Assembly: GCF_042680805.1 (NCBI RefSeq)
Contig: NZ_JBHUEM010000049.1
Location: 1-15,244 of the forward strand
Direction of reading: 5' to 3'
Length of the DNA stretch: 15,244 nt
Source of the DNA: Bacillus_CJ salitolerans
GTDB taxonomy: Bacteria > Bacillota > Bacilli > Bacillales > SA4
Shown: positions 6,452 to 13,989 of the stretch, piece by piece
Numbering within the stretch: the first letter of the stretch is position 1
Layout of the letters: the number at the start of each line of letters is the position of its first letter
The notes under the pieces: generated by a model
Told to the model about the DNA's origin: nothing
Databases searched by the model: none
The model's input: only the letters and a program-made list of their open reading frames with translations
Position numbers and translations under genes: made by a program

Positions 6452-7163
6452 GCAAATTGAAGCATACGCAAAGCGATTAAAGCTAAGTTGGATAAGAGAA
6501 CACTATCATGAAGTTGAGGAAAGTGATCCAAAAGAATACCTTCTCAGGCTATTTGAAAAAGAAGTTGCCAATCGGGAAGAACGAAAGATTAACTTATTAT
6601 TAAACCAAGCTCAACTCCCTAAAACAGGTGGAAGTCCCTATCAGTGGGAACATATACAAATTCCACAAGGAATAGAACGAGAGCAAGTGTTATATGGAGA
6701 TTTTATTTCAGAAAAGGAAAACCTCATTTTCTATGGAGGGGTTGGTACAGGAAAAACATATTTGACAACGTTATTATCCTTAAATGCCATAAATAGATTT
6801 GGCAGTTGCGTAAAGTTCTTTACAGTGGCAGGCTTGGTAAACAAATTAATTGAGGCTAATCAGAATTGCACTTTACCGAAGTTTATGAAGCAGTTAGAAA
6901 AGCTCGATCTACTAGTGTTAGACGAGCTTGGGTACATCCCATTGCATAAAGAAGGAGCTGAATTATTATTCCAGGTAATATCAATGTGTTATGAAAGTAA
7001 GAGCTTAGTCATCACGACAAACCTTCAATTTGGTCAGTGGAATCATGTTTTTGGAGATCCTATTCTAACTGAAGCAGTTATTGACAGGCTGATTCATCAC
7101 TCACATTTATTAGTCTTCAAAGGTGATAGTTTCAGGTACAAAGAGTCTTTATTACACAATTAA
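6444..7163 (+). CDS. istB: IS21-family ATP-binding helper IstB (IS copy 2)
   Basis: The protein has 239 residues, close to the usual length of about 250. The start is the ATG at 6444 behind GGGAGGGG, overlapping the istA fragment. The N-terminal helical domain (MDRQIEAYAKRLKLSWIREH) is followed by an AAA+ ATPase of the DnaC/IstB type. Walker A is GGVGTGKT (residues 98-105), Walker B is LDLLVLDELGY, and the sensor-like ITTNLQFGQW and the arginine-containing AVIDRLIHHSHLLVFKGDSF are present. IstB selects target DNA and stimulates IstA. The gene looks intact, but its partner here is truncated, so it would act only if another compatible IstA is in the cell. Confidence 0.9.
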   Translation: MDRQIEAYAKRLKLSWIREHYHEVEESDPKEYLLRLFEKEVANREERKINLLLNQAQLPKTGGSPYQWEHIQIPQGIEREQVLYGDFISEKENLIFYGGVGTGKTYLTTLLSLNAINRFGSCVKFFTVAGLVNKLIEANQNCTLPKFMKQLEKLDLLVLDELGYIPLHKEGAELLFQVISMCYESKSLVITTNLQFGQWNHVFGDPILTEAVIDRLIHHSHLLVFKGDSFRYKESLLHN

Positions 7164-7170
7164 ACTAGGG

Positions 7171-7222
7171 TGGCAAGTGGCATACATTTTTAAATGCCAT
7201 TTGATACATTTTTTACTTGCCA
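7171..7222. repeat. Right terminus of IS copy 2
   Basis: TGGCAAGT (7171-7178) and ACTTGCCA (7215-7222) are inverted, with a nested GGCAT (7179-7183) and ATGCC (7194-7198). Two similar tracts, GCATACATTTTTAAATGCCA and GATACATTTTTTACTTGCCA, are directly repeated. Repeated tracts ending in CA at the outer edge fit an IS21 end, placed at 7222. Confidence 0.6.
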
Positions 7223-8403
7223 AATACAACCAAATCGAAAAGAAAGCTCAAGTACGTCAATACGAAGCTATTGCCGAGCAACCTATGGGCAAGCAAATAC
7301 AAGTAGATTGGGGAGTAACCAAGCAAAAGACAACGACGAAAAAAGAAGTAAAGCTATATTTTATAGCTTTTGTGTTAGCACATTCACGATATAAGTATAT
7401 GGAATGGCAAGACAGACCATTTACAACAAAGGATACCATTCGATGTCACGTGAATGCATTCAAATATCTTGGAGGAAGGCCTGAAGAAATAGTTTATGAT
7501 CAAGATAATTTAATTGCGGTTAGTGAGAATGCTGGAGATTTAATATTAACTTCAGAGTTCCAAGCATATGTGAAAGACTGTAAGTTTAGAGTTCATTTAT
7601 GTAGAAAAGCAGATCCTGAATCAAAAGGTATGATTGAAAATGTAGTGAAATACATAAAAGGAAATTTCGCTGATAGTCGAGTATTTAAAGACATAGAAGA
7701 TTGGAATACACGCGCAATTCAGTGGTTAGAACGTACCGGAAATTATAATGTTCACAATACAACGAAAAAGAGACCAGTAGAAGTGTTTCTCGTCGAAAAG
7801 CAACACTTAATACCAGTCTCTCCCCTACTTTCGATTGAAAGTAACCTTACAAACAGTATAACAAGGAATGTAGGTAAGGACAACACGATTCGTTATGAAT
7901 CGAATCGTTACTCGTTACCATTAGGAACCTACGGTTCAATTCCTAAAAACCAGGTGTTCTTAGAGATTAAAGGTGACTTTCCTGGCATATTAATTATTCG
8001 TAAACAACCTGATGGTGAAAAGATAGCTGAACATCAGATTAATAAAGAAAAAGGAAGATTAATTAAAAATCGTAATCATAGGCGAGACCGTTCTCTTGGC
8101 ATCGAAGAGATGAAAAATAGTATCATTACTTTTTTTGATAATCAGGATGATGCGAATGCCTTTGTAGATGAGATATGTAAAAGATATCATCGATATCGAC
8201 GAGATCAACTAACAATTCTCCTAACTCTGATAAAGAAAGATTCAGCATTAATAAATCAAGCACTTACTATATGTATTAAAGAAAAGCTCTATAGTGCCAA
8301 TGATCTTCGAGATATAGTTAATTACTTAAAGATTTCATCGCCTTCCATAGAGAGTGCTGAGAACAAAATCAGTGTTTCAACATCTTCTGACTCCGTTAAT
8401 ACA
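7223..8403 (+). pseudogene. istA: IstA remnant lacking the N-terminal HTH (IS copy 3)
   Basis: Homology begins near YNQIEKKAQVRQYEAI and covers the rve/DDE core and the C-terminal domain. The catalytic acids are visible in MGKQIQVDWG (Asp at 7306-7308), IVYDQDN (Asp at 7498-7500) and SKGMIEN (Glu at 7636-7638). The tail contains RYESNRYSLPLGTYG, the C-terminal barrel, and RYHRYRRDQLTILLTL. About 100 N-terminal residues, including the helix-turn-helix that binds the element ends, were lost where IS copy 2 inserted. A core without its DNA-binding head is not expected to work. The frame runs on without a stop into the IstB remnant. Confidence 0.85.
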
Positions 8404-8910
8404 TTGTTTGAACTGAATAAACGCGAAGCCAAAAGCATTGAACGAAGAATGAAATGGGCTCGGTTCCCTTATATTAAAACGCTAAGTGAATTCATGGTGG
8501 AAGAGCAATCAGCCATAACAGAAAGACATTTAACACAGTTAAAAGAGCTTAGTTGGTTAGAACAACAATACAACTTAATATTGCTAGGACCGCCTGGAGT
8601 AGGCAAAACCTTTTTAACTATTGGCTTGGGAATAGAAGCTATTCAAAGAGGGTTTCAAGTTTTTTTTGTGACAATGGGAGAATTAATGCAATTATTAAAA
8701 ACACAAGAATTTACTCATAAATCACAAGTACAGATAAAGAGACTTCAATCATCTGACTTAGTAATAATTGATGATTTAATGTATATGGCAATGGATCAGC
8801 GTGAAGCAAATCTATTTTTTCAGATAGTAAATCACTTATATGAACGAAGTTCAATCATCCTAACTTCAAATAAAAATCCTGAGCAATGGAGTGAACTGAT
8901 GGGTGATCAG
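8404..8910 (+). pseudogene. istB: IstB remnant, both ends missing (IS copy 3)
   Basis: About 169 residues begin LFELNKREAKSIERRMKWAR, which is the usual IstB region after the first helices, so some 45 N-terminal residues are absent. The AAA+ core follows with Walker A GPPGVGKT (from 8587), Walker B LVIIDDLMY and the NKNPEQWSELMGD motif. It breaks off after MGDQ, losing the C-terminal arginine-bearing segment (the AVIDRL region seen in the intact copy at 6444-7163). The chain then continues directly into integrase sequence. Confidence 0.82.
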
Positions 8911-9774
8911 GGCATTGGAGAAAAACTTCTCTCCCACATTACGTCTGATGATATAAAAAATTTTTATGCTCAAAAAAAGCGGGAGAAATATGCAGATAAA
9001 ACAATCAGCACAATTCACAAGTTTCTATCAACGTTGTTTTATTCTGCTGTGGAAGATGGTTATCTGGCTGAGCATCCAATGAGTTCAATGAAGAAAAGTA
9101 AACCTAAGGATCCAAACCGAATTGCTCATCCTTGGAATTATAAAGAGGTCACTCAATTTCTAGATGTTGCAGAACAAGAAGGAAAAGATATCATGTTTGA
9201 ATTTGAACTTTCAACAGGAGTAAGGCAAGGAGAACTGCTGGCATTTCCTTGGTTTGACATTGATCTTGAGCGGAAAACGGTAACGGTAACCAGAAGTGTA
9301 TCCTATGATGAAGATGGAAATCCAGAACTTATGCCGAAAAGTCAAGAAAGTTACCGTACCTTATCTATCCCGGATAATCTAGTTGAGAAGTTAAAAAAGC
9401 ACAGAGAGAAACAGGATGAACTAAAGAAACGTTATGGTGATGGTTATAAATATGAGTTGGATTTAGTTTTTCCTGTAAGTCATGGTGGCTTTCAAAACCC
9501 GTCAAATGTTCGAAGATTATTTTATGATCTCATTAAAAAAGCGAAAGTACGCCGAATAACCTTTCATGATTTGAGACACACACATGCTAGCCTACTTATT
9601 CGAAGTGGTGCCTCACCCACTATTGTACAAAAGCGTCTAGGTCATCAAGATATTGAAACAACTTTTAGGTATTATGGTCATCTATGGCCGAATGCCGATC
9701 AAGAGGCCGTAGAAAAGCTTGAAATAGAAATGGGAAAATACAAAGATCCAAATCGTCGAAATGAGGAAACGTGA
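8911..9774 (+). pseudogene. int: Tyrosine recombinase (phage/ICE-type integrase), N-terminus replaced
   Basis: 287 residues carry the core-binding (SAM-like) domain from about ITSDDIKNFYAQKKREKYAD and a complete catalytic domain. The first catalytic Arg is in TGVRQGEL (9223-9225), HxxR in HDLRHTHAS (His 9565, Arg 9574), the second His in RLGHQD (9643), and the nucleophile Tyr in FRYYGHLWP (9670-9675). The N-terminal arm-binding domain is missing and is replaced by IstB sequence. A full-length enzyme would catalyse site-specific integration and excision. The gene ends 88 bases before the 3' end of tRNA-Ala on the other strand, the typical place for an integrase next to its attachment site. Without the arm-binding domain it is probably inactive, leaving the island fixed. 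Confidence 0.85.
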
Positions 9775-9825
9775 ATTTTGTGAACTTAAAGAGATTTTGA
9801 ATGGGAAAAGAAGAAATGAAGAAAC

Positions 9826-9855
9826 AAAAAAATCCCTTGTACGACAAGGGATTTT
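9826..9855. terminator. Terminator between integrase and tRNA-Ala
   Basis: The arms AAAATCCCTTGT (9829-9840) and ACAAGGGATTTT (9844-9855) pair perfectly around ACG. The seven A residues at 9826-9832 become a T-run on the minus strand, so it best serves the tRNA gene. The plus strand also has TTTT. Confidence 0.85.
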
Positions 9856-9857
9856 CG

Positions 9858-9892
9858 GTGATGGAGCATAGGGGGCTCGAACCCCTGACCTC
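9858..9892. other. Probable attachment-site region at the tRNA 3' end
   Basis: Tyrosine recombinases encoded beside a tRNA usually recombine within its 3' half (T-arm to acceptor). The integrase remnant lies on the side of the tRNA 3' end, which predicts that the element extends to the left. No second copy of GGGGGCTCGAACCCCTGACC is seen elsewhere in the window, so the other att site must be outside it or lost. Placement is inferred from geometry only. Confidence 0.4.
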
Positions 9893-9934
9893 TACGCTGC
9901 CAGCGTAGCGCTCTCCCAGCTGAGCTAATGCCCC
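9862..9934 (-). tRNA. tRNA-Ala (anticodon GGC)
   Basis: Read on the minus strand, GGGGCAT (from 9934) pairs with ATGCTCC (9869-9863). The D-arm is AGCTCAGCTGGGAGAGC. The anticodon stem CTACG/CGTAG holds loop CTGGCAG with anticodon GGC. The T-arm is CAGGGGTTCGAGCCCCC-like. The discriminator is A at 9862. The next bases read TCA, so CCA is not encoded and must be added after transcription. A good promoter lies upstream and a terminator downstream. The adjacent integrase suggests that its 3' half served as attB. Confidence 0.96.
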
Positions 9935-9951
9935 GTAATGAGTATGAAGTT

Positions 9952-9980
9952 ATTGTAAATCGCTTTCAAAAATTAGTCAA
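9952..9980 (-). promoter_or_regulatory. Sigma-A promoter of tRNA-Ala
   Basis: On the minus strand TTGACT (9980-9975), a 17-base spacer and TACAAT (9957-9952) end 18 bases before the tRNA 5' end. This is a near-consensus vegetative promoter at the right distance. Confidence 0.8.
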
Positions 9981-10015
9981 TAAGGAAAAAAGGATAATCA
10001 TCTGCTACCTAATTT

Positions 10016-10024
10016 TGGTATAAT
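10016..10024 (+). promoter_or_regulatory. Extended -10 promoter of the acetyltransferase gene
   Basis: TGGTATAAT is an extended -10 (TGnTATAAT) located 39 bases before the ATG at 10063. No good -35 is seen, which extended -10 promoters do not need. Confidence 0.6.
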
Positions 10025-10062
10025 CTATTAATCAGTCATTAAATATTGAAAGAAGGTACCGT

Positions 10063-10611
10063 ATGTCTAATTATCCTATTCTTGAAACAGATCGGCTAAT
10101 ACTTAGAAAGATAAGAGAGGAGGATGCTGACTTTTTATTAGAACACTTTGGTAATCCTGAAGTCGTCCGATATTTTGGAATGTCCCCTATGAAGGAAAGA
10201 GAGTCCGCAATCGGTTTCATCGATTCATTTAAGGATGGATTTGAAAATAATACTGTGATGCGATGGGCCATTACAGACAAAGAAACGGGAAAAACGATGG
10301 GAACAGTTGGTTTTCATAATATATCGAATTCTTATAGGCGTTGTGAGGTAGGATACGATTTAAGTCCAGCTTTTTGGGGAAAAGGAATAATGCCAGAGGC
10401 ACTTGCTATAGTAATTGATTTCTTATTTGAAAATAGACAAATGAATAGAGTTGGGGCAACAATCGTCAATCACAATGCAGCATCCTCCCGAGTGGTTGAA
10501 AAACTAGGATTCAAAAACGAAGGTTTACTTCGTCATTATATTATTCAAGAAGGTGAACTTCTTGATGCTTATATGTTTAGTATCCTTAAAGAAGAATGGG
10601 ATCAACGGTAA
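10063..10611 (+). CDS. GNAT-family N-acetyltransferase (RimJ/RimL type)
   Basis: The protein has 182 residues. The N-terminus ILETDRLILRKIREEDADFL is the standard opening of RimJ/RimL-like GNAT proteins. The acetyl-CoA pyrophosphate loop is at about 104-113 (FWGKGIMPEA, the R/Q-x2-G-x-G/A position). The late motif NHNAASSRVVEKLGFKNEGL (137-156) completes the fold. Such enzymes transfer acetyl from acetyl-CoA to protein N-termini or small amines; the substrate cannot be told from sequence. The start is the ATG behind GAAGGT. It is transcribed from its own extended -10 promoter and may be co-transcribed with the small gene 66 bases downstream. It lies on the chromosomal side of the tRNA boundary. 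Confidence 0.9.
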   Translation: MSNYPILETDRLILRKIREEDADFLLEHFGNPEVVRYFGMSPMKERESAIGFIDSFKDGFENNTVMRWAITDKETGKTMGTVGFHNISNSYRRCEVGYDLSPAFWGKGIMPEALAIVIDFLFENRQMNRVGATIVNHNAASSRVVEKLGFKNEGLLRHYIIQEGELLDAYMFSILKEEWDQR

Positions 10612-10677
10612 AATAGGTTTAAACTATTGAATCTTTGGAAAGGATGGAAATCGACTATAATAATGGAGGTTTCTATC

Positions 10678-10980
10678 TTGAAAAAGAAATATGTTGGTGT
10701 CATGTTGGTGACTGCCTTTATACTACTAATGATTATCTTAAACCCAGGTCAGGATAAATATGTATCATGGGTTGCAGACCGACTTACTGAGGAAAAAGGT
10801 GTTCTCGTTAGTATTGGAGTAGATTACGTAGCAAAACCTATTATTTCATCCTCCACTACGAGAAAGGACTATTTCTTCTTTACCATTTACCATACAAATA
10901 TATTGTCTGATAAAGATATCATCACACTTGGGATTATGAATCAATTTATCCCAATCAAAAGTATAGCATTTGAAAAATAA
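10678..10980 (+). CDS. Small membrane-anchored protein, DUF4359-like
   Basis: 100 residues run from the TTG at 10678, chosen because GGAGG lies 8 bases upstream; a longer frame from 10627 lacks a ribosome site. The N-terminus LKKKYVGVMLVTAFILLMII is a signal or anchor segment, so most of the chain should be outside the membrane. The pattern NPGQDKYVSWVADRL, then KDYFFFTIYHT and TLGIMNQFIPI, resembles the DUF4359 family as I know it. The function is unknown. Its TAA stop lies inside the stem of the following terminator. It probably forms a two-gene unit with the acetyltransferase. Confidence 0.65.
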   Translation: MKKKYVGVMLVTAFILLMIILNPGQDKYVSWVADRLTEEKGVLVSIGVDYVAKPIISSSTTRKDYFFFTIYHTNILSDKDIITLGIMNQFIPIKSIAFEK

Positions 10981-11011
10981 CGAAGCTTATTAAAAAGCTT
11001 CGTTATTTTTT
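10977..11011. terminator. Bidirectional terminator
   Basis: A perfect 12-bp stem ATAACGAAGCTT/AAGCTTCGTTAT with a 6-base loop is followed by six T residues and preceded by an A-run, so it can stop transcription from both sides. It also serves the convergent acyl-CoA synthetase gene. A second GC-rich hairpin (GCATCGGGG/CCCCGGTGC, about 11023-11041) lies just before that gene's end. Confidence 0.88.
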
Positions 11012-11040
11012 GTAGTAGAAAGGCATCGGGGACCCCGGTG

Positions 11041-12681
11041 CTACATTACTTCCTTTGATAAATTTGATGCCCATTCCCGTAGTATATATTTTTGAATTTT
11101 ACCCGAAGCCGTCATCGGATACTCATCTACAAAGAAAATGTACTCTGGGATTTTATAATAAGCCAGCTTGCCTGTGCAATAATCACGAATAACTGTTTCT
11201 GAGAGAGACTGTCCCTCTTTAAGTACAATACACGCTGCAACCTTCTCGCCATATTTCTCGTCGGGGACACCAACGACTTGAACATCTAATATAGAAGGGT
11301 GTTGATAAAGAAACTCTTCAATTTCACGTGGGTAAATATTTTCCCCACCACGAATAATCATATCTTTTAATCTGCCGGTAATGGCAATATACCCTTCATC
11401 ATCCATAGTGGCTAAATCACCAGTATGAAGCCAGCCATCCTCATCGATTGCTTCCATCGTTGCCTCAGGCATCTTATAATACCCTTTCATTATTAGATAG
11501 CCTTTTGTGCATAGTTCTCCTTGAACTCCCCTAGGTACTTCAAGACCTGTATTAGGGTCCACAACCTTCACATCTACAAACGGATGAGCTTTCCCGACAG
11601 AATTTACTCTTCTACTTATAGGGTCATCAGTAACAGTTTGGGTGATGACCGGAGATGCCTCTGTTTGTCCATAAGCAATCGTGATATCATTCATACCCAT
11701 GTCATTCATAACTTTTTTCATGACTTCAATTGGGCAATTAGATCCCGCCATTATACCAGTACGTAACGAGGAAAGATCAAACTCATGAAAATTTGGGTGA
11801 TTAAGCTCTGCGATAAACATGGTAGGTACACCATGTAATCCGGTACATCGTTCTTTTTCTACAACCTCAAGAACAAGTTTTGGGTCAAATTCGATTGTTG
11901 GTAGCATAGTGGCACCAACGGAAACACAAGCTAATACCCCTAATACACAACCGAAGCAATGAAAAAACGGAACAGGTATACATAGTCGATCCTCATTTGT
12001 TAACTTCATTGCTTGGGCAACTAGAAAACCATTGTTTACAATGTTGTGATGGGTAAGCATGACACCTTTTGGAAAACCAGTCGTTCCAGAGGTATATTGC
12101 ATATTGATGACATCACTTGGATGTGTATCTTTTTCTCTTTCTAACAACTCTTCATCCGAAACGTTGTTTGAGAGCTTGAGCATTTCATTCCAATGCATCA
12201 TTTCATACGGAGACGTTTCTTCCCCAATAAAGATGACATTTTTTAAATTGGGTAGTTTATGATTTGAAATACTTTTATGCGGATCTATGAGGTTTAAAAT
12301 GGAAGCTATAATGTCTGTATAGGACGTTCCTTTAAAGCCATTAATACAGAAAAGTGTCGTACTGTCGGATTGCTTTAGGAGATACTCTAATTCACTCTCC
12401 TGATAGCTAGTATTCACTGTTACTAATACAGCGCCAATTCTAGCAGATGCAAATTGTAAAATGACCCACTCAGGTACATTTGTTGCCCATATTGCAAGGT
12501 GTTCCCCTTTTTTTATCCCAAGCCCTAACAATGCTTTCGCTACTTTAGTAGTTTCATCCCAAAACTCCTGATATGTATACCTAATTCCCTCTTTATAGTA
12601 TACAAGGGCTTCCTTTTCAGCATTTGTATTTACTGCTTTTAATAAGAGGTTACCGATTGTTTCTTGTTTTAGTTGAATCAT
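11041..12681 (-). CDS. Fatty-acid/acyl-CoA synthetase (AMP-binding, ANL superfamily)
   Basis: The protein has 546 residues, full length for the family. It activates a carboxylic acid with ATP to an acyl-adenylate and then forms the CoA thioester, in the cytosol. The motifs are in order: P-loop YTSGTTGFPKG (196-206), PFFHCFG (239-244), AYGQTEASP (336-344), GWLHTGD (416-422), the hinge GRLKDMIIRGGENIYPREIE (436-455), and the C-terminal catalytic Lys in ASGKIQKY (K528). Overall it resembles B. subtilis YngI and other medium/long-chain acyl-CoA synthetases; the chain length is not predictable. The start is the ATG behind AAAGGGGG. It is monocistronic, divergent from the DMT transporter and convergent with the DUF4359-like gene. 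No clear FadR-type operator is seen. Confidence 0.93.
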   Translation of the reverse strand: MIQLKQETIGNLLLKAVNTNAEKEALVYYKEGIRYTYQEFWDETTKVAKALLGLGIKKGEHLAIWATNVPEWVILQFASARIGAVLVTVNTSYQESELEYLLKQSDSTTLFCINGFKGTSYTDIIASILNLIDPHKSISNHKLPNLKNVIFIGEETSPYEMMHWNEMLKLSNNVSDEELLEREKDTHPSDVINMQYTSGTTGFPKGVMLTHHNIVNNGFLVAQAMKLTNEDRLCIPVPFFHCFGCVLGVLACVSVGATMLPTIEFDPKLVLEVVEKERCTGLHGVPTMFIAELNHPNFHEFDLSSLRTGIMAGSNCPIEVMKKVMNDMGMNDITIAYGQTEASPVITQTVTDDPISRRVNSVGKAHPFVDVKVVDPNTGLEVPRGVQGELCTKGYLIMKGYYKMPEATMEAIDEDGWLHTGDLATMDDEGYIAITGRLKDMIIRGGENIYPREIEEFLYQHPSILDVQVVGVPDEKYGEKVAACIVLKEGQSLSETVIRDYCTGKLAYYKIPEYIFFVDEYPMTASGKIQKYILREWASNLSKEVM

Positions 12682-12740
12682 TTTCTTCCCCCTTTTAATA
12701 GAAAAGATTAAAATAGAATCTACAATGAATAATATGAAAC

Positions 12741-12782
12741 AATACGTATTCTTATTATAAAATTAAGAGATTGAAATTTCAA
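12741..12782. promoter_or_regulatory. Palindromes in the divergent promoter region
   Basis: AATACGTATT (12741-12750) and TTGAAATTTCAA (12771-12782) are perfect palindromes in the 127-base gap between the acyl-CoA synthetase and the DMT transporter, with TATAAA-like DNA between them. They could be operators for a regulator of either gene, but no regulator gene is adjacent and short AT-rich palindromes arise easily by chance. Confidence 0.25.
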
Positions 12783-12808
12783 AATATTTTAACAAAAGGT
12801 GATCTTCG

Positions 12809-13723
12809 ATGAAACCTCAAATGACAAAGGCATACATAGCTCTAACTATTGGTGTTCTATCAGTGTCAGCATCAGCCATTTTCGTAAAGCTAGCAGGTGC
12901 TCCTTCCTCGATTACGGCTTTTTATCGATTGTTTTTTTCGATTTTGATTATGTTCCCACTTGTCTTTGTTAAGTATAAAAACGAATTAAAAAGAATCAAT
13001 AGAAGGGAGTGGCTCTTTTCAATCATTGCTGGGGTATTTTTAGCCCTTCATTTCGTATTATGGTTTGAATCTTTGCGCTTTACTTCAATTGCAAGTTCGG
13101 TAGTGCTAGTTACAATGCAGCCCTTGTTTGCATTTATTGGAACATACTTATTTTTTCAAGAAAGATTTTCATTAAAGACAATTTTAAGTGGGACATTAGC
13201 CATTTCAGGAAGTGTGATTATCAGCTGGGGTGACTTTCGTATTAGTGGTTTGGCTCTATGGGGAGACATTCTAGCATTAGTAGCTTGCTTATTAGTGACG
13301 ATTTATTTATTATTTGGACAACATGTTAGAAAGCAATTGTCGCTAATTACTTATACTTTTATTGTATACTCCGTAAGCACGATTACCTTATTTATTTATG
13401 CAGTATTAAGTGGGGATTCCTTTTTTGAATATGAAAATGAGCAGTGGTTTTATTTTGTACTTCTTGCCATTGTTCCAACTCTACTAGGGCATACATTATT
13501 TAATTATTCTTTAAAGTGGATAAGTACTTCTATTATTTCAGTAGCCATTTTATTTGAACCAATTGGAGCGTCCGTTTTAGCGTATTATGTGTTTCACGAG
13601 CTTCCATTAATTCATCAAATATTTGGTGGATTGATCGTTATTGTAGGAATTTGTTTATTTTTATTGTTTAAAAGGAAAGAGACCGTTAAAAAGGATAAAA
13701 AAAGACCTAGTGATCTTCACTAG
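12809..13723 (+). CDS. DMT-superfamily transporter (two EamA domains)
   Basis: The protein has 304 residues with about ten hydrophobic segments in two homologous halves. The first EamA unit spans about 8-135 (ASAIFVKLAGAPSSITAFYR opens it) and the second about 150-290 (GDILALVACLLVTIYLLFGQ onward). The sequence AILFEPIGASVLAYYVFHE before the last helix is typical of the family. The lysine-rich tail (KRKETVKKDKKRPS) should be cytoplasmic, in line with the positive-inside rule. It is an inner-membrane carrier for export or uptake of small metabolites; the substrate is unknown. The start is the ATG behind AAAAGGTGATC. Its stop overlaps the stop of the convergent 62-aa gene inside a terminator hairpin. 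Confidence 0.92.
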   Translation: MKPQMTKAYIALTIGVLSVSASAIFVKLAGAPSSITAFYRLFFSILIMFPLVFVKYKNELKRINRREWLFSIIAGVFLALHFVLWFESLRFTSIASSVVLVTMQPLFAFIGTYLFFQERFSLKTILSGTLAISGSVIISWGDFRISGLALWGDILALVACLLVTIYLLFGQHVRKQLSLITYTFIVYSVSTITLFIYAVLSGDSFFEYENEQWFYFVLLAIVPTLLGHTLFNYSLKWISTSIISVAILFEPIGASVLAYYVFHELPLIHQIFGGLIVIVGICLFLLFKRKETVKKDKKRPSDLH

Positions 13724-13724
13724 G
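13698..13724 (-). terminator. Terminator of the minus-strand 62-aa gene
   Basis: CCTAGTGA/TCACTAGG (13706-13724) with a TCT loop is a perfect 8-bp stem. On the minus strand it is followed by TCTTTTTTT. The stop codons of both convergent genes lie inside it. Confidence 0.7.
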
Positions 13725-13908
13725 ATAAATTAGAAGAAAAGGTATTGGCAAAGATGGCAAATATTAATCCCATAACAAAACAGAAGATCATTGTTCCACC
13801 GTTTACGAGACCACTTGCTCTACTGATGGTTATTGCTTCCTTATACCCAACTAAAAATAAGAAGACAGACATTAGAAATGATATAAGCATGGCGATTTCC
13901 ATTAACAT
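13720..13908 (-). CDS. Small two-helix membrane protein, 62 aa
   Basis: The start at 13908 has an excellent ribosome site (AGGAGG, 7 bases upstream), which separates this ORF from the overlapping plus-strand frame. Two hydrophobic segments (LMEIAMLISFLMSVFLFLVG and GTMIFCFVMGLIFAIFANTF) are joined by a short loop YKEAITISRASGLVNG. It should be an integral membrane protein. No family is recognised. Its own terminator lies in the hairpin at 13698-13724. The DnaA-box-like cluster lies directly upstream of it. Confidence 0.65.
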   Translation of the reverse strand: MLMEIAMLISFLMSVFLFLVGYKEAITISRASGLVNGGTMIFCFVMGLIFAIFANTFSSNLS

Positions 13909-13989
13909 TATGAATCCTCCTACAACTGATTGTTCTATTAATAGTTATGATAGAGATAGTAGGAATATGATTATTTCTTCTATTAAAAG

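Larger units (their letters stand above)
5763..7222 (+). mobile_element. IS21-family element, 5'-deleted (IS copy 2)
   Basis: It contains the C-terminal part of istA, an intact-looking istB and a right terminus of repeated TTGCCA/TGCCA-ending blocks near 7181-7222. The left terminus and the HTH plus most of the catalytic core of istA are gone; the break coincides with the stop of the 5157-5762 gene. Immediately after 7222 begins the interior of a different istA, so this copy had inserted into IS copy 3. With half of istA missing it should be unable to move on its own. Confidence 0.75.
7223..8910 (+). mobile_element. IS21-family element, interior remnant (IS copy 3)
   Basis: These are the remains of a second IS21 type, with istA and istB remnants and neither terminus. 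Its left part was replaced by IS copy 2, and its right part was lost at the join with the integrase near 8911. The protein subtype differs clearly from IS copy 2: Walker A is GPPGVGKT rather than GGVGTGKT. Confidence 0.75.
7123..9774 (+). pseudogene. Chimeric ORF: IstA' - IstB' - tyrosine recombinase'
   Basis: One uninterrupted frame of 883 codons joins pieces of three genes. Residues 1-33 read through the 3' end of the copy 2 istB and the copy 2 terminus. About 34-425 are IstA of IS copy 3 without its N-terminus. About 428-596 are IstB without its first 45 or so residues. Residues 597-883 are the C-terminal catalytic half of a phage-type integrase. Catalytic residues of all three parts are still present. 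No ribosome site fits the first start codon (7123), which lies inside istB, so expression is doubtful. It arose by at least one insertion and two in-frame deletions. Either this is a fossil assembled by chance, or the frame has been kept open by selection. Confidence 0.7.

Noticed and set aside
7194..7439. Two short ORFs (7194-7394 plus, 7257-7439 minus) over the istA remnant
   Set aside because: They are shadows of the long IstA frame, which carries clear DDE motifs.
11521..12262. Plus-strand ORFs of 81 and 67 codons
   Set aside because: They are antisense to the acyl-CoA synthetase, whose motifs are continuous through this region.
12725..12745. FadR-type operator near the acyl-CoA synthetase promoter
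   Set aside because: ATGAATAATATGAAAC has one half resembling TGAAT, but no symmetric second half.
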